7,717 nucleotides of DNA from Campylobacter sp. (GTDB lineage: Bacteria; Campylobacterota; Campylobacteria; Campylobacterales; Campylobacteraceae), in NCBI GenBank assembly GCA_017506845.1, contig JAFVMP010000160.1, positions 1 through 7,717 of the forward strand, given 5' to 3'. The translations under genes were made by a program, and so were the position numbers. The notes below the pieces were generated by a model, which saw only the letters and a list, made by a program, of their open reading frames with translations, was not told the origin of the DNA and made no database searches. Each line of letters begins with the position of its first letter. The first letter of the stretch is position 1. Shown one piece after another: positions 1 to 6,468 of this stretch.

Positions 1-492
1 CTATATCTAAGTGCAAGCGAACTAAATAAGCTTGCTAGTATTGGTATTAAATTTAGCCTTGATGAGATTAAAGAGAGAGTTTATGCTCTAAATGGCATTA
101 GCTTTGATACACTTTTTGATAAAATTATTAACAAAAAAAATATAAATAGTGACTATTTTGAGTTTATAAATGATAGTTCATTTAATGAAATAGCGCTTTT
201 AAATATGCTGTTTAGAGCATTTCATAGATTATATCTTATTCATAGTTCTATTAAAACAAGTGGTAAATTTGACCCAAAAACTGTCTTAGGATACGCTCCA
301 CCACCTCAAATAATTAACAAACTTCAATCTCAAGCTATAGCGATAAAAACCGAGCAATATACGCAAATTTTTAAATTTTTAAATGAGATTGAATTTGATT
401 TAAAATGTAAAAACAACATTGATAAAGAGTGTTATCTACTCTCCGCCATTCTTAGCCTACAAGACATTTTGAGCAAAAACAGCAAGTTTTAA
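1..492 (+). CDS. holA: DNA polymerase III subunit delta (HolA), C-terminal part; 5' end outside window
   Basis: The frame is open from base 1 to the TAA at 490-492, giving 163 residues with no upstream start, so the gene enters from the left. An ATG at 205 is internal: the coding frame continues well before it. HolA is the delta subunit of the clamp loader; it opens the sliding clamp so that it can be loaded on primed DNA. The visible part would be the helical C-terminal collar domain (full proteins are about 320-340 residues). The call rests on the mostly helical character, the segment LGYAPPPQIINKL near residue 96, and position: Helicobacter pylori also has holA directly before rpsF-ssb-rpsR. 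The catalytic-like N-terminal part is not visible, so the name depends partly on context. The stop lies just before the rpsF promoter. Confidence 0.75.
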   Translation, partial: LYLSASELNKLASIGIKFSLDEIKERVYALNGISFDTLFDKIINKKNINSDYFEFINDSSFNEIALLNMLFRAFHRLYLIHSSIKTSGKFDPKTVLGYAPPPQIINKLQSQAIAIKTEQYTQIFKFLNEIEFDLKCKNNIDKECYLLSAILSLQDILSKNSKF

Positions 493-504
493 GTATTTTT
501 TTAG

Positions 505-510
505 TATAAT
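505..510 (+). promoter_or_regulatory. Probable sigma70 promoter (-10 box) of the rpsF-ssb-rpsR operon
   Basis: TATAAT at 505-510 follows a T-rich stretch (TATTTTTTTAG, 494-504). This is the usual Campylobacter sigma70 arrangement, where periodic T-rich DNA replaces a defined -35 box. Transcription would start near 517, giving a leader of about 64 bases before rpsF. It sits immediately after the holA stop codon. The box itself is seen; the start site is inferred. Confidence 0.75.
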
Positions 511-531
511 CGCGGTTGCATTTTATGCAAA

Positions 532-575
532 TTCCTTGCTCTTTTAAAAGAAAAAGAGCTAAAATCCATAAGGAG
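532..575 (+). promoter_or_regulatory. rpsF leader hairpin that can pair the Shine-Dalgarno; candidate S6/S18 autoregulatory element
   Basis: A perfect 8-bp stem (GCTCTTTT 538-545 with AAAAGAGC 552-559, six-base loop) stacks on a second helix. In that helix TCCTT (533-537) pairs with AAGGA (570-574), and T532 can wobble-pair with G575. The second strand is the rpsF Shine-Dalgarno (AAGGAG, 570-575). Bases 560-569 form a ten-base one-sided bulge that contains CC at 566-567. S6:S18-binding leader RNAs with an asymmetric bulge are known upstream of rpsF in many bacteria, typically with a CCG motif. Only CC is present here, so the identification is an inference from position and architecture. Confidence 0.5.
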
Positions 576-580
576 AATAT

Positions 581-967
581 ATGAGACATTACGAGCTTTT
601 ATTCATCTTAAAGCCAACACTTACAGAAGATGAAGTTAAAGTTAAGGCTGATTTCATTAAAGAAATCATTACAAAAAATGGTGGCGAAATCGCTAATGTA
701 GTTGAAATGGGAACACGCAAACTAGCTTATAAAATTGAAAAATATGAGCGTGGTACATACTTTGTAATCTACTTTAAAGCCCCAACTCAACTAATTGCTG
801 AATTAGTAAGAAATCTAAGAATAACAGAAGAAGTTATCAGATTCTTGCCTGTAAAATATGAAAATAAAAAAGAGATTGCAGCTTGGGAAAAACTAAGCAA
901 AGGTCAAAAATTAGTTCAACCTAAAAAAGAATCAAAAACAGAAGAAAAATCAGCTGAACAAGAGTAA
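581..967 (+). CDS. rpsF: 30S ribosomal protein bS6
   Basis: Small-subunit protein that binds with bS18 on the platform of the 30S subunit. The 128-residue product starts [12 protein letters not shown] and carries the family's conserved pattern: [17 protein letters not shown] at about residues 44-60 and the [13 protein letters not shown] strand near 80-92. The last 30 residues are a Lys/Glu-rich tail, common and variable in this family. The ATG at 581 is set by AAGGAG at 570-575. It is the first gene of the operon with ssb and rpsR, followed by ssb after 17 bases. Translation is probably controlled by the leader hairpin that covers this Shine-Dalgarno. Length and sequence are normal for the family. 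Confidence 0.97.
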   Translation: MRHYELLFILKPTLTEDEVKVKADFIKEIITKNGGEIANVVEMGTRKLAYKIEKYERGTYFVIYFKAPTQLIAELVRNLRITEEVIRFLPVKYENKKEIAAWEKLSKGQKLVQPKKESKTEEKSAEQE

Positions 968-984
968 TTAATAAAGGCTAGATT

Positions 985-1605
985 ATGTTTAATAAAGTAG
1001 TTTTAGTAGGAAATTTAACTAGAGATATCGAGCTAAGATATATACAAAGTGGCACTGCTGTAGGTAGTACTGGAATAGCTGTTAATCGCAAATTTAGCGT
1101 CAATGGCGAAAAAAGAGATGAAACTTGCTTTATTGACATAACTTTTTTTGGTCGTCAAGCTGAAGTTGCAAATCAATACCTAAATAAAGGTAGCAAGGTT
1201 TTGATCGAAGGTAGGCTTAAATTTGATACTTGGCAAGACCAAAATGGACAAAACCGCTCAAAACACTCAATAGTAGTAGAAAATATGGAGATGTTAGGCG
1301 GTCAGCAAAATCAAGGTGGATATAATAGAGATGGCAATGAATCAAACAGCTATAATGGTGGATATGGTATAAACTCATATAGCCAAAATAGAGAGTATCA
1401 GCAAAATAATGGTGGATTTAATAAAGAATTCAACCAAAATAGCAACTACTCTCAAGCTAATAGTTTTAACCAAAAGCAACCGGTAATGGAGCCATATCAA
1501 GAAAAAGTCCCAGAGATTGATCTAGATGCTGATATTAAATATGATAGCAAACCTGCTAAATCAAATTTCAATTACAGCACTGAAGATGAAGAAATTCCAT
1601 TTTAA
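985..1605 (+). CDS. ssb: Single-stranded DNA-binding protein SSB
   Basis: Coats single-stranded DNA during replication, recombination and repair, and recruits partner enzymes. Residues 1 to about 105 form the OB-fold (MFNKVVLVGNLTRDIELRY at the start; GRLKFDTWQDQNG with Trp83, a likely base-stacking residue). Residues of about 105-185 are a Gly/Asn/Gln/Tyr-rich disordered linker. The last eight, TEDEEIPF, are the acidic protein-docking tip that binds RecO, PriA, exonuclease I and similar partners. The length of 206 is ordinary for SSB. A modest AAAGG at 973-977 precedes the ATG at 985. The gene sits between rpsF and rpsR, an arrangement widespread in bacteria, so its level is tied to ribosomal protein expression. 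Confidence 0.96.
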   Translation: MFNKVVLVGNLTRDIELRYIQSGTAVGSTGIAVNRKFSVNGEKRDETCFIDITFFGRQAEVANQYLNKGSKVLIEGRLKFDTWQDQNGQNRSKHSIVVENMEMLGGQQNQGGYNRDGNESNSYNGGYGINSYSQNREYQQNNGGFNKEFNQNSNYSQANSFNQKQPVMEPYQEKVPEIDLDADIKYDSKPAKSNFNYSTEDEEIPF

Positions 1606-1615
1606 AGGATAGACA

Positions 1616-1876
1616 ATGGCAGAAAAAAGAAAATATAGCAAAAAATATTGCAAATTTACAGAAGCAAAAATTGATTTTATAGATTATAAAGATACAGCAC
1701 TTTTAAAACAATGCTTATCTGAAAGATTTAAAATTATGCCAAGACGCTTAACTGGCACAAGTAAAAAACACCAAGAAATGGTAGAAAAAGCGATTAAAAG
1801 AGCTAGACACGTTGCTCTTATCCCATATATCGTAGATAGAAACAACGTAGTTACTAACCCATTTGAAGGTCTATAA
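1616..1876 (+). CDS. rpsR: 30S ribosomal protein bS18
   Basis: Partner of bS6 on the 30S platform. The 86-residue product has the expected length and core: [15 protein letters not shown] at about residues 39-53 is the conserved rRNA-binding segment, followed by [11 protein letters not shown]. The N-terminus is basic ([14 protein letters not shown]) with a single Cys12. The Shine-Dalgarno AAAGGA (1604-1609) overlaps the ssb stop codon, so translation is probably coupled to ssb. It is the last gene of the operon; its stop codon lies at the foot of the terminator-like stem. Confidence 0.97.
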   Translation: MAEKRKYSKKYCKFTEAKIDFIDYKDTALLKQCLSERFKIMPRRLTGTSKKHQEMVEKAIKRARHVALIPYIVDRNNVVTNPFEGL

Positions 1877-1905
1877 TTTAATGCCCCGTTATGGGGTATT
1901 AAATT
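1875..1905. terminator. Probable bidirectional terminator between rpsR and the reverse-strand ORF
   Basis: A 13-bp inverted repeat (1875-1887 with 1893-1905, loop GTTAT) has a CCCC/GGGG core, one G-U pair and A/T-rich arms. It starts within the rpsR stop codon and ends three bases before the TGA (1909-1911) of the converging gene. The A/T-rich arms give a U-containing side in either direction, though there is no long T tract. Position between convergent genes supports bidirectional use. Confidence 0.7.
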
Positions 1906-1908
1906 TAC

Positions 1909-2568
1909 TCACACTCTTTTACTATAATCTTTTTTTATCTTAATAACTTCAAATATAAATTTAACATATCCACCTTTATACCAATTTTTATTAGCTTGTA
2001 TTAAAGCTTTACCTAAATTATAGCTTAGATGATTTTTTAATCTTAAGGCATCTTTATAATCACTATATGATTTAAGCTCTGGCACTTTTAAATTTGGATT
2101 ATGTTTTATCTTTTCTTTATATATATTTTGTTCTTTTTGATATTTTATCACTATATCTATTAATACAAATGGTAACTTGAAAATACCTAATATACTCTTA
2201 GAGTTTTCTATCATAGAATACCCCAGCCTGTATTCAAGACTATTTAATATTTGTGATTTTGCACTACCATAAGATAGCTTAGGTGTTTGCTCTTTTATAA
2301 CATTTAATGGCTCAGATATATTTTGACTTAAAAATTGATCTTTGAATTTAATACTATTAAATTTTTTCTTGTACTCTACTAAAGAAATATCATAAGGATA
2401 ACTATCAAAATAAGCAAATCTATTTTTACTCTTATTATTATAGATAGCATCATATAAAAATTCTAACTTGTCCTGTGCATTAATTAAGCTATTTAGCATA
2501 TTTTCAATAGCTTTTGGTGATATAAACTCATCTTTATCATAGATATATTTAAAATTTTCATTTGGCAT
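1909..2568 (-). CDS. Hypothetical protein with duplicated LxYxLG module; probable C-terminal part of a broken glycan-modifying protein
   Basis: This 219-residue product has no function I can assign with certainty. Residues of about 101-145 and 173-215 are two copies of one module: LEYRLGYSMI followed by a hydrophobic, basic stretch, and LSYNLGKALIQANKNWYKGG followed by a similar one. From memory, such modules occur at the ends of Campylobacter capsule and lipooligosaccharide transferases; this is recall, not a search. The first 100 residues are charged and probably helical. No ribosome site lies at a normal distance before the ATG at 2568. The frame is open upstream through ten more codons to the amber stop (2599-2601) of the acyltransferase, in the same frame. 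I therefore think it is the C-terminal piece of that protein rather than an independent gene. Convergent with rpsR. Confidence 0.6.
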   Translation of the reverse strand: MPNENFKYIYDKDEFISPKAIENMLNSLINAQDKLEFLYDAIYNNKSKNRFAYFDSYPYDISLVEYKKKFNSIKFKDQFLSQNISEPLNVIKEQTPKLSYGSAKSQILNSLEYRLGYSMIENSKSILGIFKLPFVLIDIVIKYQKEQNIYKEKIKHNPNLKVPELKSYSDYKDALRLKNHLSYNLGKALIQANKNWYKGGYVKFIFEVIKIKKDYSKRV

Positions 2569-2598
2569 ATTTTTATTTTTTAGCGTCTCTTCTTTACC

Positions 2599-3190
2599 CT
2601 ATTTTTGCTCAAATATATCATCTCTTAACCAAAATATATCACGCTTTATCTGTTTTGCTGGATTTCCTGCATTTATAGTATTTGAGTAGCATTGTTTAAT
2701 AATCATACTTTTAGCACCAATCACAGCCCCAGATGCTATAAATGAACCTTTTAAAATGCCAGCTTCTTGTCCGCACCATACATGATCGCCAATATAAATA
2801 CTTTTTGAAAAATTTAATCTATTATTGCTATTAATATCCATTATAGGATGATAATCACAAGTGCCAGCCCATATACTCCATGAAAACATACAATCTCTAC
2901 CGATAATAATATTTTTAGCCTCATAAACACGCAAACTAACCCCACCAAAACTACTATCATCATCGATATAGCAACAACAGTCTTTTGTAAGAGAAATAGT
3001 ACCATTTACCCTAACACCATTGTCAATAAAAACTAGATTATTATCTGAATGAAAAATTATATTAATATTTTTGCTTCTTCCAGCAAAAAAATACAATATT
3101 ATTTTTACCTTTAAAATCACATTTGAAATTTAACTGTTTTGATAAATCGCCATATATAATATTGTCATTTTCTCCAATATTTTTTAACAT
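2599..3190 (-). pseudogene. Hexapeptide-repeat acyltransferase (WbbJ/maa family), frameshifted
   Basis: The family transfers acetyl or similar groups from CoA (or ACP) to sugars and is common in surface-polysaccharide loci. Left-handed beta-helix repeats run through the product. DYHPI carries the likely catalytic His, followed by IGDHVWCG and the closing GNPAK motif. An open frame can be read from GTG at 3120 (173 residues), but no ribosome site precedes it and the family's N-terminus is missing. That N-terminus is in another frame: ATG at 3190, with GGAGAG at 3194-3199, encodes MLKNIGENDNIIYGD and runs on to stop at 3062-3064. The frames meet at a T7 run (reverse strand, 3085-3091); six T would join them into 196 residues. 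The region is thus frameshifted, variable or mis-sequenced. CCC at residues 48-50 of the GTG product is an odd cysteine cluster. Confidence 0.75.
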
Positions 3191-3193
3191 AAG

Positions 3194-3199
3194 CTCTCC
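3194..3199 (-). promoter_or_regulatory. Shine-Dalgarno that sets the true acyltransferase start at 3190
   Basis: On the reverse strand GGAGAG (3199 down to 3194) lies three bases before the ATG at 3190-3188 (five bases if only the GGAG core is counted). Nothing similar precedes the GTG at 3120, whose upstream bases are AATTTCAAAT. This supports a start 70 bases further out than the simple open frame suggests. A TATAAAT at 3210-3204 upstream is too close to be a convincing -10 box for a leader containing this site. Confidence 0.65.
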
Positions 3200-3270
3200 A
3201 AATATTTATATTAAAATATCAAAAACAAGATTAAAAAATAGATAAATTAAAATATTTAAGAATAATAATC

Positions 3271-3304
3271 TAAGGTAACTAGTTTTAATAAATTAGTTAC
3301 CTTA
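3271..3304 (-). terminator. Probable terminator downstream of dnaJ
   Basis: A 15-bp inverted repeat with one G-U pair: 3271-3285 (TAAGGTAACTAGTTT) pairs with 3290-3304 around a TAAT loop. It lies 14 bases beyond the dnaJ stop. On the reverse strand it is followed by a T-rich run (GATTATTATTCTTAAAT). The stem is long but A/T-rich. The rest of the 3191-3317 gap holds only A/T-rich DNA. Confidence 0.65.
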
Positions 3305-3317
3305 TAACTTTAAAAAT

Positions 3318-4424
3318 TTAAGAAAACCAGCTCTTAATCTTATCTAAGATACTCTTATCGCTTGCCATTTCACCAGTTTTAATACCAAAGCTACTTTGAA
3401 GCTCTTTTAAAAGTTCAACCTGTTCATCGCTTAATTTTTTTGGCATTTGAATAGAAATTTGCACAATTAAGTCGCCAAGATGCTTAGAGTGAGCATTTCT
3501 AACACCCTCTTTAGCAATAACAAACTGCTGCTTATCTATAGTTCCTACAGGTAATTCTAGCGTAGTTTCACCTCTAAGCGTTGGTATCTTGATACTCTCG
3601 CCAAGTACTGCTTGGGTGAAAAATACTGGAATCTCGATATATACATCATCTCCATTTCTATGAAAATGCTCATCATCTCGTACCATTATGCGTACATATA
3701 AATCACCAGTAGTATTTTGACTTTGGTTGCCTTTTTGACTTACTCTAATTCTAGTACCATTATCAACACCCTCAGGAATATTTATCTTAATACTCTGAGT
3801 TGCTTCATTGTAACCATTAGCATTACATTCGGGACATTTTTCTTTAATGCTTTGACCGGTTCCAGAACAATTTGGACAGCTTTGGACAAATTGCATAAAA
3901 CCATGCTTAACGCCTATTTTGCCACTTCCTCCACACTGAATACAACTCTCTTTTTTTCCATCTTTTGAACCAGTTGAATTACAAGCTTTACACGGAGTTT
4001 TATAGCGATATTTTAACTCCTTTTCACAGCCAAATACTGCCTCATTAAATTCAAGCGTCAACCCTACTTCAATATCTAACGAATATTTATATTGATTTTT
4101 TGAGCTTCTTTGCGAGCCAAATCCACCCCCAAAAAATGAACTAAATACATCTCCTAAATCATCAAAATCAAATCCGCCACCAAATCCGCCGCCAGCTGAT
4201 CCTTTTAAGCCTTCTTTACCATACCTATTATAGATTTCTCTTTTATCAGAGTCATTTAAAACCTCATAAGCTTCATTAATTTGCTTAAATTTTTCTTCAG
4301 CTTCTTTATCGCCTTGATTTCTATCTGGATGATATCTTAACGCTTGCTTTCTATAAGCCTTTTTAATTGTTTCTGTATCAGCATCTCTTGATACCTCTAA
4401 AATCTCATAATAATCAAATTCCAA
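3318..4424 (-). CDS. dnaJ: Chaperone protein DnaJ (type I Hsp40)
   Basis: Cytoplasmic co-chaperone that delivers unfolded proteins to DnaK and stimulates its ATPase. The 368-residue protein has every type I domain: a J domain (1-70) with the HPD triad at 32-34, a Gly/Phe region (about 74-103), and a zinc domain with four CxxC pairs (145/148, 161/164, 183/186, 197/200). The C-terminal substrate-binding domains follow from about 208. The fourth repeat reads CPECNANG, looser than the CxxCxGxG of the others but with both cysteines. The start is TTG at 4424, chosen because AAGGAA (4436-4431) lies about seven bases before it and the J domain begins at once. It is transcribed away from racR. No CIRCE-type inverted repeat is visible upstream, so HrcA control is not supported here. 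Confidence 0.95.
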   Translation of the reverse strand: MEFDYYEILEVSRDADTETIKKAYRKQALRYHPDRNQGDKEAEEKFKQINEAYEVLNDSDKREIYNRYGKEGLKGSAGGGFGGGFDFDDLGDVFSSFFGGGFGSQRSSKNQYKYSLDIEVGLTLEFNEAVFGCEKELKYRYKTPCKACNSTGSKDGKKESCIQCGGSGKIGVKHGFMQFVQSCPNCSGTGQSIKEKCPECNANGYNEATQSIKINIPEGVDNGTRIRVSQKGNQSQNTTGDLYVRIMVRDDEHFHRNGDDVYIEIPVFFTQAVLGESIKIPTLRGETTLELPVGTIDKQQFVIAKEGVRNAHSKHLGDLIVQISIQMPKKLSDEQVELLKELQSSFGIKTGEMASDKSILDKIKSWFS

Positions 4425-4454
4425 AATCTGTTCCTTAAATAATTTTAATCGCAG

Positions 4455-4460
4455 ATTTTA
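4455..4460 (-). promoter_or_regulatory. Possible dnaJ promoter (-10 box)
   Basis: On the reverse strand TAAAAT (4460 down to 4455) follows a T-rich segment (AACTTTTAGA). It lies about 30 bases before the UUG start and leaves room for the AAGGAA ribosome site. It matches the Campylobacter -10 consensus at five of six bases. The two divergent promoters are about 50 bases apart. Confidence 0.45.
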
Positions 4461-4512
4461 TCTAAAAGTTACTAAATTTACGCATAAAAGCAAATTTATT
4501 ATTAATTTTTGG

Positions 4513-4518
4513 TATAAT
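4513..4518 (+). promoter_or_regulatory. Probable sigma70 promoter (-10 box) of racR-racS-recR
   Basis: TATAAT at 4513-4518 preceded by TTAATTTTTGG, the T-rich plus extended-G context typical of Campylobacter promoters. Transcription would start near 4525, giving a leader of about 25 bases with the ribosome site AGGAG at 4539-4543 ahead of the racR ATG. Confidence 0.75.
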
Positions 4519-4549
4519 GTTGCCAAATTTTTGATATCAGGAGTTACAG

Positions 4550-5221
4550 ATGATAAATGTATTAATGATAGAAGATGATCCAGAGTTTGCTCAAATTTTA
4601 TCTGAATATTTGATTAAATTTAATATCAAGGTTACAAATTATGAAGACCCATATCTAGGCCTAAGTGCCGGAATCAAAAATTACGATCTTTTAATCTTAG
4701 ATCTTACCCTACCTGGTATGGATGGATTAGAGGTTTGTAAAGAAATTAGAGAAAAATATGATATCCCAATTATTATTAGCTCAGCTAGAAGTGATGTAAA
4801 TGATAGAGTTGTAGGATTGCAAATTGGTGCAGATGATTACTTGCCAAAACCATACGATCCAAAAGAGATGCACGCTAGAATAACTAGTCTAATCCGTCGC
4901 TACAAAAAGAGCAATGAGACTCAAGAAGAAGTAGCTGATACGCTATTTAAGGTTGATGATAAACGCCATGAAATATCGTATAATGGTACACCATTAACAC
5001 TAACTCCGGCTGAATATGAAATTTTAGAGTATCTTATCAAACAACACAGTTTTTCAGTATCAAGAGAGCAGCTAGTCTATCACTGCAAGAGTCTAAAAGA
5101 TAAAGATTCAAAAAGTCTTGATGTAATTATTGGCCGTTTAAGAAGCAAAATCGGTGATAACTCTAAATCACCTAAACATATATTCTCAGTTCGTGGCATA
5201 GGGTATAAATTAGTCGGATGA
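4550..5221 (+). CDS. racR: Two-component response regulator RacR (OmpR/PhoB family)
   Basis: DNA-binding regulator phosphorylated by the kinase encoded next to it. The receiver domain (1 to about 118) has the acidic pair Asp9/Asp10, the phosphorylated Asp51 in LILDLTLPGMDG, a Ser at 77/78 in place of the switch Thr/Ser, and Lys100 before Pro101. The winged-helix DNA-binding domain (about 130-222) has LTPAEYEILEYL and ends RGIGYKLVG, as in OmpR-type regulators. The length of 223 is normal. The name comes from family plus gene order: in C. jejuni racR lies next to dnaJ and is followed by racS and recR. There RacRS has been linked to temperature-dependent growth, gut colonization and anaerobic respiration. 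The ATG follows AGGAG (4539-4543). Confidence 0.88.
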   Translation: MINVLMIEDDPEFAQILSEYLIKFNIKVTNYEDPYLGLSAGIKNYDLLILDLTLPGMDGLEVCKEIREKYDIPIIISSARSDVNDRVVGLQIGADDYLPKPYDPKEMHARITSLIRRYKKSNETQEEVADTLFKVDDKRHEISYNGTPLTLTPAEYEILEYLIKQHSFSVSREQLVYHCKSLKDKDSKSLDVIIGRLRSKIGDNSKSPKHIFSVRGIGYKLVG

Positions 5222-6468
5222 GATACTCTCTAACAACTAAAATCACGGTAATTTTTGCTATTGGCTTTATCGTGATTTGTACTCTATTTTTTATGTTTTT
5301 TAAACTCCAGCATGAACGAATTCTAGGAAAAATCAGCGAAAATCATTACAATTCAATTAGCTGGTTGCTCTCGCTATATCAAAAATCTAATATGCCAGAA
5401 GACTGGGAGAGATATTTTAAAAATTTTGATCTAGCTTATGTTAAAAATGCAAATTTGCAAAAGGCAATTTTTGACCACGGCACACTAGTTAGTAGAAGCG
5501 ATACATTAATTGGCATAGTTGATACTATTCGTTATAAAAATAATCTTTATCTACGCATTAAAAATCAAAGCGTAACTATAATTTTAGAATCTACTTTACA
5601 TAGTGGAAATGACAGTATATTAGCAAGTTTCATAATTGTTATGGCGCTATTTATCTCGCTTTATGTATCGATTTTTAGAAGTCTTGTACCATTAAAAAAA
5701 CTACGTAGTGATATACGTAAATTTGCAGCTGGTAATATGGATGGAGTTTGCGTAGTCAATTTTTCTAAAGGTAACGATGAGATAAGCGAGGTTGCATATG
5801 AATTTAATAACGCAGCATGCAAAATTAAAGATCTCATTATGTCTAGACAATTATTTTTACGCACCATTATGCATGAGTTAAAAACACCAATTGGCAAAGG
5901 TAGAATCGTTAGTGAAATGATCGAAGACGACACTCAAAAAGAGCGCTTAATAGCAATTTTTGAGCGACTCAATATCTTAATAAATGAATTTGCTAAAATA
6001 GAACAACTTTTAAGTAAAAGTTATAGCTTAGATTATGCTAAATATCGTTTTAGCCTCATATTAGATCAAGCTAAAGATATGATGCTATTAGATGATTTTA
6101 ATAGTAATGTTAAAGTTAATTTAAACTCCGATCCACTTTTAAAAGTAGATTTTCAACTATTCTCTCTTGCTATTAAAAACTTAATAGACAATGCATTAAA
6201 ATATTCTGATGATAAAAAAGTGCTTATAACATGCGATAATAAGACTATTTCTATAAAAAATCATGGTAAGCCATTAAATCGCTCTATTGAACATTATAAA
6301 CAAGCCTTTATAAGAGATAATAGCTCAAAAGCTAGTGGAATGGGACTTGGACTATATATCATAGAACACATATGTTCTATGCATAAGTTTAGCTTAGATT
6401 ATAATTATGCTGATGGATATCATGAATTTTTGATTAAATTTGGAAAATTAGATAATGAAAAAGCTTGA
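5218..6468 (+). CDS. racS: Sensor histidine kinase RacS
   Basis: Inner-membrane kinase partnered with RacR. Its start overlaps the racR stop as ATGA (5218-5221), the usual sign of translational coupling. The order is: first membrane helix about 8-29; a periplasmic part of about 100 residues (30-133) without a recognised sensor fold; second helix about 134-156; a HAMP-like linker to about 205; and the phosphoacceptor His219 in MHELKTP. The ATPase domain follows, with N-box NLIDNALKYS at 321-330 and G2 box GMGLGLYI at 374-381. The usual DxGxG of the G1 box is replaced by KNHGKPL near 347-353, a variant seen in some Campylobacterota kinases. The length is 416. The signal it senses cannot be read from the sequence. 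Confidence 0.88.
   Translation: MRYSLTTKITVIFAIGFIVICTLFFMFFKLQHERILGKISENHYNSISWLLSLYQKSNMPEDWERYFKNFDLAYVKNANLQKAIFDHGTLVSRSDTLIGIVDTIRYKNNLYLRIKNQSVTIILESTLHSGNDSILASFIIVMALFISLYVSIFRSLVPLKKLRSDIRKFAAGNMDGVCVVNFSKGNDEISEVAYEFNNAACKIKDLIMSRQLFLRTIMHELKTPIGKGRIVSEMIEDDTQKERLIAIFERLNILINEFAKIEQLLSKSYSLDYAKYRFSLILDQAKDMMLLDDFNSNVKVNLNSDPLLKVDFQLFSLAIKNLIDNALKYSDDKKVLITCDNKTISIKNHGKPLNRSIEHYKQAFIRDNSSKASGMGLGLYIIEHICSMHKFSLDYNYADGYHEFLIKFGKLDNEKA

Noticed and set aside
205..492. Separate 95-residue gene starting at ATG 205
   Set aside because: The frame is open back to base 1 and reads as continuous protein, so the ATG is internal to holA.
1312..1545. Gly/Asn/Gln-rich stretch in ssb as a tandem repeat or inserted element
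   Set aside because: It is the normal low-complexity linker of SSB; the units are irregular and the acidic tip follows in frame.
3204..3210. TATAAAT as promoter of the reverse-strand acyltransferase
   Set aside because: Transcription would start at or inside the ribosome site, leaving no leader; the region is A/T-rich enough to give such matches by chance.
3717..3968. Forward-strand open frame of 83 codons
   Set aside because: It lies wholly inside dnaJ on the opposite strand, over the zinc-domain codons, and has no ribosome site or recognisable protein features.
5661..5933. Reverse-strand open frame of 90 codons
   Set aside because: It is antisense to the HAMP and His219 region of racS, which is clearly coding; it is a shadow frame.
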